From: Tragulus kanchil
Lineage: Eukaryota; Chordata; Mammalia; Artiodactyla; Tragulidae
DNA: 64,000 nucleotides
Reading direction: 5' to 3'
Assembly (NCBI GenBank): GCA_022376925.1
Contig: JAIOJX010000025.1
Location: 184,387,801-184,451,800 of the forward strand
How positions within the stretch are numbered: the first letter of the stretch is position 1; each line of letters starts with the position of its first letter. The notes below the pieces were generated by a model. That model worked only from the letters and a program-made list of their open reading frames with translations. It was not told where the DNA came from and did not search any database. Positions 41,101 to 51,759 of the stretch are shown here, one piece after another. Both the position numbers and the translations under genes were made by a program.

Positions 41101-44100
41101 CTTGTGTGGATTGTGCTTTAATTAATTAAATCATTCTCCTTGATCCATTCACTTGATTCATGGGCCTCCCAAGCAGCACAGTGGGAAAGAATCGACCTAC
41201 CAATGCGGGAGACTCAAGAAATGCAGTTTCGATCCCCGGGTAAAGAAGAGCCTCTGGGGGAGGGCATGGCGACCGCGCCAGCCTTCTCGCCTGGAGAATT
41301 CCACGGGCAGAGGAGCCTGGCGGGCTGCAGTCCCTGGGGCTGCAGAGATGTAGACACAGCTCAGCACAGCACGGATTCATACTTTGGTTTCTCTCCAGCC
41401 TTTTGCTACGATTATGACGATCTGATATATACAGCTTTGAACACACGTGGGAGTGCTTTTCCTAGAAGTGAAATTGTTGGGATACACGTTGCCAAATTGT
41501 TCTCAAAGGAAGTTGTATGAATTAACCTCACCACAAGGTTTGCCAGCATCTCCTTCCCTACACCTTCATCGACCGTGTGCATTAGCAAACCTTTCGGTCT
41601 TTGCCAAAACCATAGGTGATGGTTTTCTATTTTAAGTGTTTGGCTAGGGTTATTCGGCTGGTCGTGTGTCCTAAGGATTGCTTGGGCATGTAAGGGGATA
41701 AGGAAGCCATGACTGTGGGAGCTGAGTGAGGTTCTGTCTTTGGCCAGATTTTTTTTAACACAGTCAATACATTTCCTACTGTGGAAGCTAAGGACTGGGC
41801 TCCCTTCAGCTTCTCCACATCACTCTGTGTGCGTGTGCTCAGCCACTTCAGTCGCGTCCAGCTCTTTGTGACCCCACAGACAGTAGCCCTCCAAGCTCTT
41901 CTGTCCATGGGACTCTCCAGGCAAGAGTACCCGAGTGGGATGCCATGCCCGCCTCCAGGGGATCTTCCCAACCCAGGGATGGAGCGCATGACCCCTGCAT
42001 CTCCTGCACTGCCAGGCGGGGTCTCCACCATGAGCGCCAGTGGGGAAGCCCCCCATCACTCCAGAGGCCCCAGATCTCCTCGCCCATCATCCTAGTGGTT
42101 ATTTCTCAATTTTTACTAAATCACATCAGGAGATGGGTTCATATTGTGACATGAAGACGATTAATTCTTTCTAAAAACATTGTCTTGTGTGGATTGTGCT
42201 TTAATTAATTAAATCATTCTCCTTGATCCATTCACTTGATTCATGGGCCTCCCAAGCAGCACAGTGGGAAAGAATCGACCTACCAATGCGGGAGACTCAA
42301 GAAATGCAGTTTCGATCCCCGGGTAAAGAAGAGCCTCTGGGGGAGGGCATGGCGACCGCGCCAGCCTTCTCGCCTGGAGAATTCCACGGGCAGAGGAGCC
42401 TGGCGGGCTGCAGTCCCTGGGGCTGCAGAGATGTAGACACAGCTCAGCACAGCACGGATTCATACTTTGGTTTCTCTCCAGCCTTTTGCTACGATTATGA
42501 CGATCTGATATATACAGCTTTGAACACACGTGGGAGTGCTTTTCCTAGAAGTGAAATTGTTGGGATACACGTTGCCAAATTGTTCTCAAAGGAAGTTGTA
42601 TGAATTAACCTCACCACAAGGTTTGCCAGCATCTCCTTCCCTACACCTTCATCGACCGTGTGCATTAGCAAACCTTTCGGTCTTTGCCAAAACCATAGGT
42701 GATGGTTTTCTATTTTAAGTGTTTGGCTAGGGTTATTCGGCTGGTCGTGTGTCCTAAGGATTGCTTGGGCATGTAAGGGGATAAGGAAGCCATCAGGGAG
42801 TCAGGCACAAGCTACCACATTTGGAATGAAAAAAAATGCTGAAAGTTTGCAATAAAAAATACAAACCTAAAGGACGCTGAGAGACAAGGAAAGGAAAGGA
42901 AGAATTCTTTAGGGAAAAGTTCCACAGGAAGGAGTTCATTTCCCAGGGTAAAGTTTCACAGGCCGAGGAGATAACCACATGGAGATAAATGTCCATGGAA
43001 ACACAGAACTGGATGGAAAGTTAGGTCAGAACTAAAGACGTAACTGTGGCATGTCCAGAAACTCCTGAATGGAAAAGGACACATTAAAGGGAGAAGGGCA
43101 AAAAGTGTTGCTCTCAGACTTGGGAGACACCAGCCTTCTCTGAATAAAGTGGGCAGGTAAGCCAGCAAAGGAGCGAGGGGCCGGGGTCAGGGCCAGAGTG
43201 GAGCCAGGAAAGCCTTGCATCCTGGATCCAGGCTGGGATCGGAAACGGGCCGGTCCGTGGGATCAAGCGATGCAGCAGGGCCATGACAGTGCACAGGATG
43301 GAGCCTGACTAGACCGGGAGGTGGCCAGTAGAAACCCTGGAGTCATTGCAAAGGAAGGGGTTTCCCTAGCAGGTATTTTTAGCTTTAATCATTTTAATTT
43401 TTTTCAGTCTTTACTGACTCTGTCACACTGTTTCTTCTGTCTTATGTTTTGTGTTTTTGCCCAGGAGGCAGGTGCGATCTTAGCTCCCCAACCAGGCATT
43501 GATCTTGCACCCCCTGCATTGGAAAGCCAAGCCTTAACCTACTGGACCACAGGAGAGACCCCACTTTTATTGTTTTAAGTCATTCATTTATAAAAATTGT
43601 AATCAGTGACTCTAAACTCTATATATCGTGGTATGTATAGGACTATAGTGCTTCCCTGGTAGCTCAGACAGTAAAGAATCGGCCTGCAAAGTGACAGACA
43701 TAGATTTGATCCCTGGCTTGGGAAGACTCCCTGGAGGAACAAATGGAAGCCCATTCCAGTGTTCTTGCCTGGGAAATCCTGTGGGGAGAGGAGCCTGACA
43801 GGCTACAGTTCGTGGTGTTGCAAGAGTCAGACATGATCTAGAGACCAAACAACACTCTGACCCTGATGGAAGCTTTGTGATCAACCTCCTTAGACTGATT
43901 CTCATGCCGGGCTCCTTTGCTAAAGAGACACCATCTGGGGTTTGTGTGGATCAGCTCACCCCAGATCCCAGAGCAGTAAGCTGGATGCAGCTTATATGCC
44001 CAGCTAGGGTACGTTCTGATTTTGCATTCGTCCTAAAGAAGTGAAAGTTGTTGACCAACTGACGGGTGGTGCATTCATCTGAGAACTCTCCTGATTTCTG

Positions 44101-47100
44101 GAAGCCCAGCGCTTGCTTCCTTGCCCTCATCCCTCTGCTAACGCCTTTCTGGTCAGCAGCGGGGACCGTGTGCCCTTGAGCCGAGCTCTGAGGCTGACAT
44201 CTTGGCTGTGTCTTCTCTCTCCAGTCTTCCCGCACCTGGTAAAGGAGCTCCACACGGGCCTCCACGTCACGATTCTGCTGCTCCTCTTCTTGGCCTTGGC
44301 GCTGGCTCTGGTCAGCATGGGCTTTGCCATTCTCAACATGATCCAGGTTCCCTACCGGGCGGTCAACGGCCCCGGGGGCATCTGTCTATGGAACGTTCTC
44401 GCAGGTAAGCAAAGCCCGTGTGGAGAGAGATTCCTGTCCAGAGGGACGGCGTAAAGGAGTGACAGTGCCGCACCTCAGCCTTCACTTCCCTGGGTCTGTT
44501 ACTTTCTTGATGGGCACCCATGTGCTGGGCACCATGGGCACCAAGCTGCAGCATCTCTGTCATCACGAAGAGCCAGGTGTTGACATACTTGAGTGGCTGA
44601 GAACTTAGAGCAACAGAGAAAGGTCTGGATGAGAGAAAACTGAAGACAGGGAGATGGGGGTGAAGAGCGGGACCCTGGGATCGGTGGGGGAGGGACGGGG
44701 ACTGCTGCCCTAGTGCTGGGGGGACCTCACAAAGGACAGAGCAGGAGCAGCCTGGGGAGCTCACAGGCCTTGTTTCCTGTAAGCCTCACCGCCTCCCTGT
44801 GTGTGACAGTAAAGAATCGGCCTGCAAAGTGACAGACATAGATTTGATCCCTGGCTTGGGAAGACTCCCTGGAGGAACAAATGGAAGCCCATTCCAGTGT
44901 TCTTGCCTGGGAAATCCTGTGGGGAGAGGAGCCTGACAGGCTACAGTTCGTGGTGTTGCAAGAGTCAGACATGATCTAGAGACCAAACAACACTCTGACC
45001 CTGATGGAAGCTTTGTGATCAACCTCCTTAGACTGATTCTCATGCCGGGCTCCTTTGCTAAAGAGACACCATCTGGGGTTTGTGTGGATCAGCTCACCCC
45101 AGATCCCAGAGCAGTAAGCTGGATGCAGCTTATATGCCCAGCTAGGGTACGTTCTGATTTTGCATTCGTCCTAAAGAAGTGAAAGTTGTTGACCAACTGA
45201 CGGGTGGTGCATTCATCTGAGAACTCTCCTGATTTCTGGAAGCCCAGCGCTTGCTTCCTTGCCCTCATCCCTCTGCTAACGCCTTTCTGGTCAGCAGCGG
45301 GGACCGTGTGCCCTTGAGCCGAGCTCTGAGGCTGACATCTTGGCTGTGTCTTCTCTCTCCAGTCTTCCCGCACCTGGTAAAGGAGCTCCACACGGGCCTC
45401 CACGTCACGATTCTGCTGCTCCTCTTCTTGGCCTTGGCGCTGGCTCTGGTCAGCATGGGCTTTGCCATTCTCAACATGATCCAGGTTCCCTACCGGGCGG
45501 TCAACGGCCCCGGGGGCATCTGTCTATGGAACGCTTCGCAGGTAAGCAAAGCCCGTGTGGAGAGAGATTCCTGTCCAGAGGGACGGCGTAAAGGAGTGAC
45601 AGTGCCGCACCTCAGCCTTCACTTCCCTGGGTCTGTTACTTTCTTGATGGGCACCCATGTGCTGGGCACCATGGGCACCAAGCTGCAGCATCTCTGTCAT
45701 CACGAAGAGCCAGGTGTTGACATACTTGAGTGGCTGAGAACTTAGAGCAACAGAGAAAGGTCTGGATGAGAGAAAACTGAAGACAGGGAGATGGGGGTGA
45801 AGAGCGGGACCCTGGGATCGGTGGGGGAGGGACGGGGACTGCTGCCCTAGTGCTGGGGGGACCTCACAAAGGACAGAGCAGGAGCAGCCTGGGGAGCTCA
45901 CAGGCCTTGTTTCCTGTAAGCCTCACCGCCTCCCTGTGTGTGATGCTGTTGTTCAGTCCCTGACTCGTGTCTGACTTTTGGGACCCCCGGACGGCAGCGC
46001 TCCAGGCTTCCCTGTCCTCCACCGTCTCCTGAAGTGTGCTCAGACTCATGTCCATGGAGTCAGTGATGCTATCTAACCAGCTCATCCTCTGCCACTGCCT
46101 TCCCCTTTTGCCTTCAATCTTTCCCCAAATCAGGGTCTTTTGCAATGAGTCCGTTCTCGGCATCAGGTGGGCAAAGTCTTGGAGCACCAGCCTCAGTCCT
46201 TCCAACGAACAAGGGGTCGATTTCCCTCAGGACTGACTGGCTTAGCCTCCTCGCAGTCCAAGGGACTCCGCCACAGTATTAAACCCATATTTACAGATGA
46301 AAAACTGAGGCTCAAAGAAGTTAAAACATGCACCAAAATTCACACAGTCATGAGTAACAGAGGCAGGATTCCAACCAGGGTATAACTGGGTCTAATTATA
46401 GACCCAATTTTTCACTAATCTATGGTGTCATCTATGACCACTATGATCGACTTTCCAAGACAAAAACCAAGATGAAAGATATGTGAATGTGCGTAGATGT
46501 GTTGATTTGGGAGAGTATCTGATAAATAAAAATTAATTCACATTTAGTTGAGAACTGAAAAAAATCACCTGTAATGAAAGTAACAAAACCCCAAGATTGA
46601 TGTCAGAAAACCTTGGTCAAACGGTCACAGTATCCTGATACCCATAACCCCTCACGACCTTATACAGGACACCCAGGAGCAAGTAATGCTGATTTTCCCC
46701 ACTTAAAAGAAAAAAAAAAGAAGGGAAATGGAGGGCAACAGGAGGTGCCAGAGGACAAGACGGCTGCTGATGGCATCACCAACTTGGCGGACATGGATTT
46801 GAGCAGACCTGGGGAGGCAGGGGAGGAGAGCAGCCCCCGGCGTGCTGCAGCCCTTGGGGGCAAAGAGTCGGGCACGGCTTATGGACCGAACAACAACAGT
46901 GGGGTCTGACTCTTTGTGACCCCACGAACGACAGCCCACCGAGCTCCTCTGTCCGTGGAAATCTCAAGGCAAGAATATTGGAGTGGACAACCATTCCCTT
47001 CTCCAGAATGTAATGTCAGTAAATCAACTGTCATATACTTGCCTATATTTGCAGACTGTGGCCATCCTGTAGAATTTCTTATAAACATGGCTCACCCCAC

Positions 47101-48879
47101 CTAGACTTGCTCATCTCTGCCTGAATCCTCACCATGACTGGCATGCAGAAAGTGCTCAATCTTGATCTTTAAATAAATGCGTGTCTCCGTCAGTTTCCAT
47201 CCTTAGAGAGGCAGTACTCTCAAGCTCAGAGTATCTTTAAGAAGGCAGTACTCAAAAGGCATAAAAATATGAATATCCTTTGATTAAACAACTCTAAATA
47301 GTAATTTGTGCTCAGGAAATAACCAGAAAGGAACACAAAAATATACATTAAGAGGTGTTTCCTGCAGCACTCTATAATGTGAAAAATTAAAAGCAATTGA
47401 GATATCCAGAAAATATCCCCCTTAATTAAACTTAATTAGGTGTGCCGCTGGAGTAAAACATCATAGACCAGTTTAAAGTGGTGCTGTAATGGACTGTTTA
47501 ACAGCAAGGAAAAAATATTCAAGGTGGAGAGAAAAAAAAGATCAACTGTAAACCACTAAGAGTGCCATATTACAAATTCTGCTAAAGAGAGAGAAATGTA
47601 AAGAAACATACTCAAATGTTCAAGGTGTTTATATTTGGCTTTGAAGGGAAAAAAAGCAAGTTTGTCTTTTCATCTTATGATTTCTCGAGTGTCTAACTTT
47701 TCTTCAAGGAAAGAGTGATCCTCTAAGCAAAGAGCATAATAAATGTGTTTTTAAAATATTAATTAAAATCAGGGCAGGAAAAAAGTTAAGCAAAAGAGAA
47801 AGGGGGTGGAGAGGGAGAGAGAAATGGGGTGAGAAAGAGAAACAGAGTGAACCTGGAAGATCCAAGTCTGCAGCAGCAGGTGGGAAGGACACGAAGTCTG
47901 GAATCCTTCCAGTTTTCCCTCTCTCCTTTCCTTCCCTCCTCTTATCTGCTCTCATCACTAAGCTTAGAAAGCGGATATTAAAGAGGAGAGAACAGTCCAG
48001 ACCCCCGTTAATCCCCAGGTCTACCCTGTAAGAGGCTCCAGGGTCTTCCCTCGCAGTCCTCAAGGTCTACAGACACCCTCTGAAATCGGTGGAGATTGAG
48101 TTTATCCACATGTGGGTAAGCAGCCTGCACTGGGTGAGGGAAAAACTAGGGTTGAGATTCAAAGTCGATCCGATAGGAAGCGTATTCCCACACCTCTTGC
48201 CCTGACGCGGGGGACTCTCGGCACTGTTAAAAGCAAATTTAAGTGTGTGTCACTTTGAGAATGTTTTAGCAGCTTTCCTGGTGGCTCGGATGGTAAAGAA
48301 CCTACCTGCCAGCGCAGGAGACCAGGTTTGATCCCTAAATCAGAAAGATCCCCTAGAGAAGGGAAAGGCTACCGACTCCAGCATTCTTGCCTGGAGAATT
48401 CCACGAACAGGGGAGCCTGGCAGGCTACAGTCCGTGGGGTCTCAAAGAGTCAGGCACAACGGAGTGACTAATACTTCATACCTCGTAGAATGTTTTAAAC
48501 CCCAAAACTTCTTTGCCTGTGTCCCAGAAAAGCCACCTCACATCTATGAATCGAACTTAAAAAAAAAAAAAAAAAAAAGACCAGTGGATGAAGGTGTCCT
48601 TTTCGGGTTTCAGGTGGCGTCGTGGCCTTGGCCCTGGCCAGCTTCGTGGCCGCGGTGAGATTTCATGACCTGACAGAACGAATCGCCAACTTCCAGGAGA
48701 AGCTCTTCCGCTTTGTGGTGGTGGAGGAGCGGTACAAGGAGTCCTTCTGGATCTGTGTGGCCAGCGCCTCGGCCCACGCCACTAACCTGGTTGTGGTGGC
48801 CCTCAGCCAGATTCCACTCCCCGAAATCAAGACGAAGATCGAGGAGGCCACGGTCACGGCCGAGGACATCTTGTATTAA
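37853..48879 (+). CDS. CLRN2: CLRN2, clarin-2 (complete three-exon gene, span using first copies of exons 2 and 3)
   Basis: Clarin-2 is a four-pass membrane protein of inner-ear hair cells, needed to maintain stereocilia and mechanotransduction; loss in human causes recessive deafness DFNB117. Exons 37853-38105, 44225-44404 and 48614-48879 join in phase to 699 nt, 232 residues, the usual length. Hydrophobic segments are at about residues 11-31, 100-123, 146-160 and 186-207. An N-glycosylation site, Asn48 (NAT), lies in the first extracellular loop, and conserved WLSGKILCQTG and GPGGICLWN blocks are present. The start is the Met of MPGWFKKAWYG. Exons 2 and 3 each occur twice because of the 1.1-kb duplications; the second copy of exon 2 carries a 1-nt loss that would break the frame, so the first copy is used here. 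QDPR is divergent upstream; MAN2B2 is convergent downstream. Confidence 0.97.
38106..43560. mobile_element. Repeats of CLRN2 intron 1
   Basis: Reverse Bov-tA 38172-38285, reverse MIR 38500-38640, forward CHR-like SINE 39334-39585, forward Bov-tA 39855-40062, reverse Bov-tA 40745-40972 and forward Bov-tA 41160-41375 (both copied by D9), reverse CHR-type 43440-43562. Nothing is recognised in 38641-39333, 40063-40620 and 42795-43440. Confidence 0.75.
40624..42794 (+). repeat. Direct duplication D9 (1083 bp)
   Basis: 40624-41706 is repeated at 41707-42794 in CLRN2 intron 1. Each copy holds one minus-strand and one plus-strand Bov-tA SINE. Confidence 0.94.
43648..43857 (+). mobile_element. Bov-tA SINE (3' two-thirds again at 44805-44995)
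   Basis: Starts GTGCTTCCCTGGTAGCTCAG. The D10 duplication begins inside it, so the second copy lacks its promoter head. Confidence 0.85.
44225..44404 (+). CDS. CLRN2: CLRN2 coding exon 2, intact copy
   Basis: The 180-nt exon keeps phase 1 at both ends and encodes FPHLVKEL, a long Leu/Ala-rich transmembrane segment and GGICLWNVLA. Acceptor CTCCAG and donor GTAAGC. Its last codons (WNVLAG) match the clarin-2 reading across the exon 3 junction. Confidence 0.95.
45363..45541 (+). pseudogene. CLRN2: CLRN2 exon 2, second copy with 1-nt deletion
   Basis: This copy is 179 nt, one short of its partner. The difference lies in the last ten bases: gttctcgcag in the first copy reads gcttcgcag here. It would shift the frame into exon 3. 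Splice sites remain. It is most likely a sequence error in a duplicated contig end, not a real mutation. Confidence 0.88.
45945..47010. mobile_element. BovB tail (reverse), MIR, forward tail element and reverse Bov-tA in CLRN2 intron 2
   Basis: 45945-46255 BovB 3' tail (TCCATGGAGTCAGTGATGCT), 46270-46385 MIR, 46770-46893 forward tail element, 46896-47010 reverse Bov-tA. The AT-rich 47011-47930 stretch has no recognised element. Confidence 0.75.
48270..48475 (+). mobile_element. Bov-tA SINE (also at 49392-49597)
   Basis: Starts AGCTTTCCTGGTGGCTCGGA, with B-box-like GGTTTGATCCC, 140 nt before CLRN2 exon 3. Confidence 0.88.
48614..48879 (+). CDS. CLRN2: CLRN2 coding exon 3, copy A, with stop codon
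   Basis: It encodes residues 146-232, from GVVALALASF through the fourth membrane segment to the C-terminus EEATVTAEDILY and a TAA stop. The acceptor TTTCAG follows a run of about 20 A residues 35 nt upstream. Confidence 0.95.
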
Positions 48880-49735
48880 TAGTCTGCTCCTAAACCCAGC
48901 TCTCTGTGTGAATAGAAACTTCCGTTTTCCTTTTTCCAGCTTTCACAGTCCAGAATGTCTGTGTTCTTGGCAAAAGAAGGAAGTGGAGGGTGAGCACGTG
49001 GACCAGAAAAGAGCACTTTCTGAATCTCTAGCGTCCCTGCACTTCCTTTTGACTGAAGTCCTCTTATCTGCTCTCATCACTAAGCTTAGAAAGCGGATAT
49101 TAAAGAGGAGAGAACAGTCCAGACCCCCGTTAATCCCCAGGTCTACCCTGTAAGAGGCTCCAGGGTCTTCCCTCGCAGTCCTCAAGGTCTACAGACACCC
49201 TCTGAAATCGGTGGAGATTGAGTTTATCCACATGTGGGTAAGCAGCCTGCACTGGGTGAGGGAAAAACTAGGGTTGAGATTCAAAGTCGATCCGATAGGA
49301 AGCGTATTCCCACACCTCTTGCCCTGACGCGGGGGACTCTCGGCACTGTTAAAAGCAAATTTAAGTGTGTGTCACTTTGAGAATGTTTTAGCAGCTTTCC
49401 TGGTGGCTCGGATGGTAAAGAACCTACCTGCCAGCGCAGGAGACCAGGTTTGATCCCTAAATCAGAAAGATCCCCTAGAGAAGGGAAAGGCTACCGACTC
49501 CAGCATTCTTGCCTGGAGAATTCCACGAACAGGGGAGCCTGGCAGGCTACAGTCCGTGGGGTCTCAAAGAGTCAGGCACAACGGAGTGACTAATACTTCA
49601 TACCTCGTAGAATGTTTTAAACCCCAAAACTTCTTTGCCTGTGTCCCAGAAAAGCCACCTCACATCTATGAATCGAACTTAAAAAAAAAAAAAAAAAAAA
49701 GACCAGTGGATGAAGGTGTCCTTTTCGGGTTTCAG

Positions 49736-50001
49736 GTGGCGTCGTGGCCTTGGCCCTGGCCAGCTTCGTGGCCGCGGTGAGATTTCATGACCTGACAGAA
49801 CGAATCGCCAACTTCCAGGAGAAGCTCTTCCGCTTTGTGGTGGTGGAGGAGCGGTACAAGGAGTCCTTCTGGATCTGTGTGGCCAGCGCCTCGGCCCACG
49901 CCACTAACCTGGTTGTGGTGGCCCTCAGCCAGATTCCACTCCCCGAAATCAAGACGAAGATCGAGGAGGCCACGGTCACGGCCGAGGACATCTTGTATTA
50001 A
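49736..50001 (+). CDS. CLRN2: CLRN2 coding exon 3, copy B (duplicate)
   Basis: This is an identical 266-nt terminal exon 1122 bp downstream. It is the copy that is physically continuous with the MAN2B2 side of the window. A gene has no use for two identical terminal exons with two stop codons; it is read as an assembly overlap. Confidence 0.9.
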
Positions 50002-50189
50002 TAGTCTGCTCCTAAACCCAGCTCTCTGTGTGAATAGAAACTTCCGTTTTCCTTTTTCCAGCTTTCACAGTCCAGAATGTCTGTGTTCTTGGCAAAAAGA
50101 AGGAAGTGGGAGGGGGAGTGTAGCACGTGGACCAGAAAAGAGCACTTTCTGAATCTCTAGCGTCCCTGCACTTCCTTTTGACTGAAGTC

Positions 50190-50880
50190 CGGAGTTAGAG
50201 ACTTACCAGCTGTGTGTGACGCTGGATGACTCACTTAATACCTACTTCTCAGTGTCTTCATTGGTAAAATGGAGATATTAACACCCTTGCAAGGTTTTAA
50301 TGTGGTGGTGGTGGCGGTGTTCAATTGCTAAATCATGTCTGACTCTTTGCGACCCCATGGACCGCAGCACGCCAGGCTCCCCTGACCTTCACTGTCTCCC
50401 AGAGTTTGCTCAAATACATGCCCATTGAGTCAGTAATACCATCCAACCATCTCATCCTCTGTTTCCCCTTCTCATCCTCTGTTTCCCCTTCTCCTCCTGC
50501 CCTTCATGTTTCCCAGCATCAGGGTTTTTCCAACGAATCCGCTCGTCACATCAGTTGCCCAAAGTATTTGAGCTTCCACTTTAGCACCAGTCCTTCCAAT
50601 GAATATTTAGGGCTGATTTCCTTGAGGATGGACTGGTTTGATCTCTTTGCTGTCCAGGGACTCTCAAGAGTCCTCCAGCTCCACAGTTTGAAAGCATCAA
50701 TTCTTCAGTGGTCAGCCTTCTTTGTGGTCCAGCTCTCCCATCTGCACACGACAACTAGAAAGACACAGCTCTACTCACTCATTTCCCCACTATGCCAGCT
50801 GGGATGGATCCTTTCCCAGCTCTTCTGTCTTCATGCCAAGGAAAAGTTGTCCCCCCAGATTAGCTTCACCTAAAATGACA
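50190..50880. mobile_element. MIR fragment then BovB 3' fragment (reverse)
   Basis: Forward MIR 50190-50300 (CATTGGTAAAATGGAGATAT). The reverse BovB piece 50305-50880 includes the antisense RT C-terminus. A 20-bp block ending TTTCCCCTTCT is repeated once at 50452-50491. Confidence 0.75.
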
Positions 50881-51212
50881 CCAGCTTTGGGCTCACCCTA
50901 CTTCTCTTAACACTGAGCTTCGGAAAGTGTCTGTGTACGCTCTTCTCACTGCTTGTGATTCCTGGCTGTGTTCTGCCCCGTCCAGCCCTCTGTCCCCACC
51001 CCAGACGCTGCAGACCTGCTGCAGCAGACTGAGTCACTCATCAAATACGCAGACGGCAGACAGCTGGGGCGGGAGAGTTAACGTGGTAGGAGATGGATCC
51101 AAAAGACGGCAACAGGCCACAGAGCTGTCTTGAAAACGTGTGGAAATGTCAATGTTCTGTCAGGTCTGACATGAAGCCCTGTTAACAGTCCTGCTTTAAA
51201 ATCCATAACATA

Positions 51213-51540
51213 GGGCTTCCCCTGGTGGTCCAGTGGGTAAGGACACCGCCTGGCAATGCAAGGGGCGCTGGTTCTATCCCTGGCCTGGGAAGATCCCACG
51301 TGCCACGGAGCGGCTGGACTGATGTGTCCAATTACCGAGCCGGAGCTCTGGGGCGCGTGCACCCAGAGCTGGCGCTCTGTGACGACAGAGGCCACCGTGA
51401 TGGGAGGCCCAAAGGAGCCAAAGAACAAAGACAGATGAAAATAGAGAAATGAAAGACCAATAGAAGTAGCCCGCCCGTTCCCCTCCCTCCCCACCCCACC
51501 CCCCAAAAGATAAATAAATTAATTAAATTAATGTTTAAAA
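51213..51540 (+). mobile_element. CHR-like SINE, full length with target-site duplication
   Basis: A tRNA-like head (GTGGTCCAGTGGGTAAGGAC), a body with GAGCGGCTGGACTGATGTGT and an A/T-rich tail. Flanks AAAATCCATAACATA (51198-51212) and AAAATCCATAGCATA (51541-51555) differ at one base. Confidence 0.88.
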
Positions 51541-51759
51541 AAAATCCATAGCATAAGCATAAGATTTGGGCTACAGTTTACATGATAGCCCTCTGAGGGT
51601 CTTGGTACATGTATTCATTCATTCAACAAGTGTTGAACCTTCTGGGAGTAGACCACTGAGCAAACAGATGAAAATTCCTGCCCTGCAAAGATGTTATTCT
51701 CTGAGCAGCTGGGGGTGGGTGTGAGATTGGCGGTTCATCTGAGACAGCTTTTGATCTAC

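Larger units (their letters stand above)
43667..45942 (+). repeat. Direct duplication D10 (1138 bp)
   Basis: 43667-44804 is repeated at 44805-45942, including CLRN2 exon 2. The clearest difference is the 1-nt loss at the exon 2 end. Confidence 0.94.
47937..50190 (+). repeat. Direct duplication D11 (1122 bp)
   Basis: 47937-49058 is repeated at 49059-50190, including CLRN2 exon 3 and a Bov-tA SINE. Differences are short indels after the stop codon, near the distal end. Confidence 0.94.

Noticed and set aside
45363..50001. True exon duplication within CLRN2
   Set aside because: The copied exons come with about 850 bp or more of identical flanking intron, match the size of non-coding duplications elsewhere, and one copy is frameshifted; a second full terminal exon has no plausible use.
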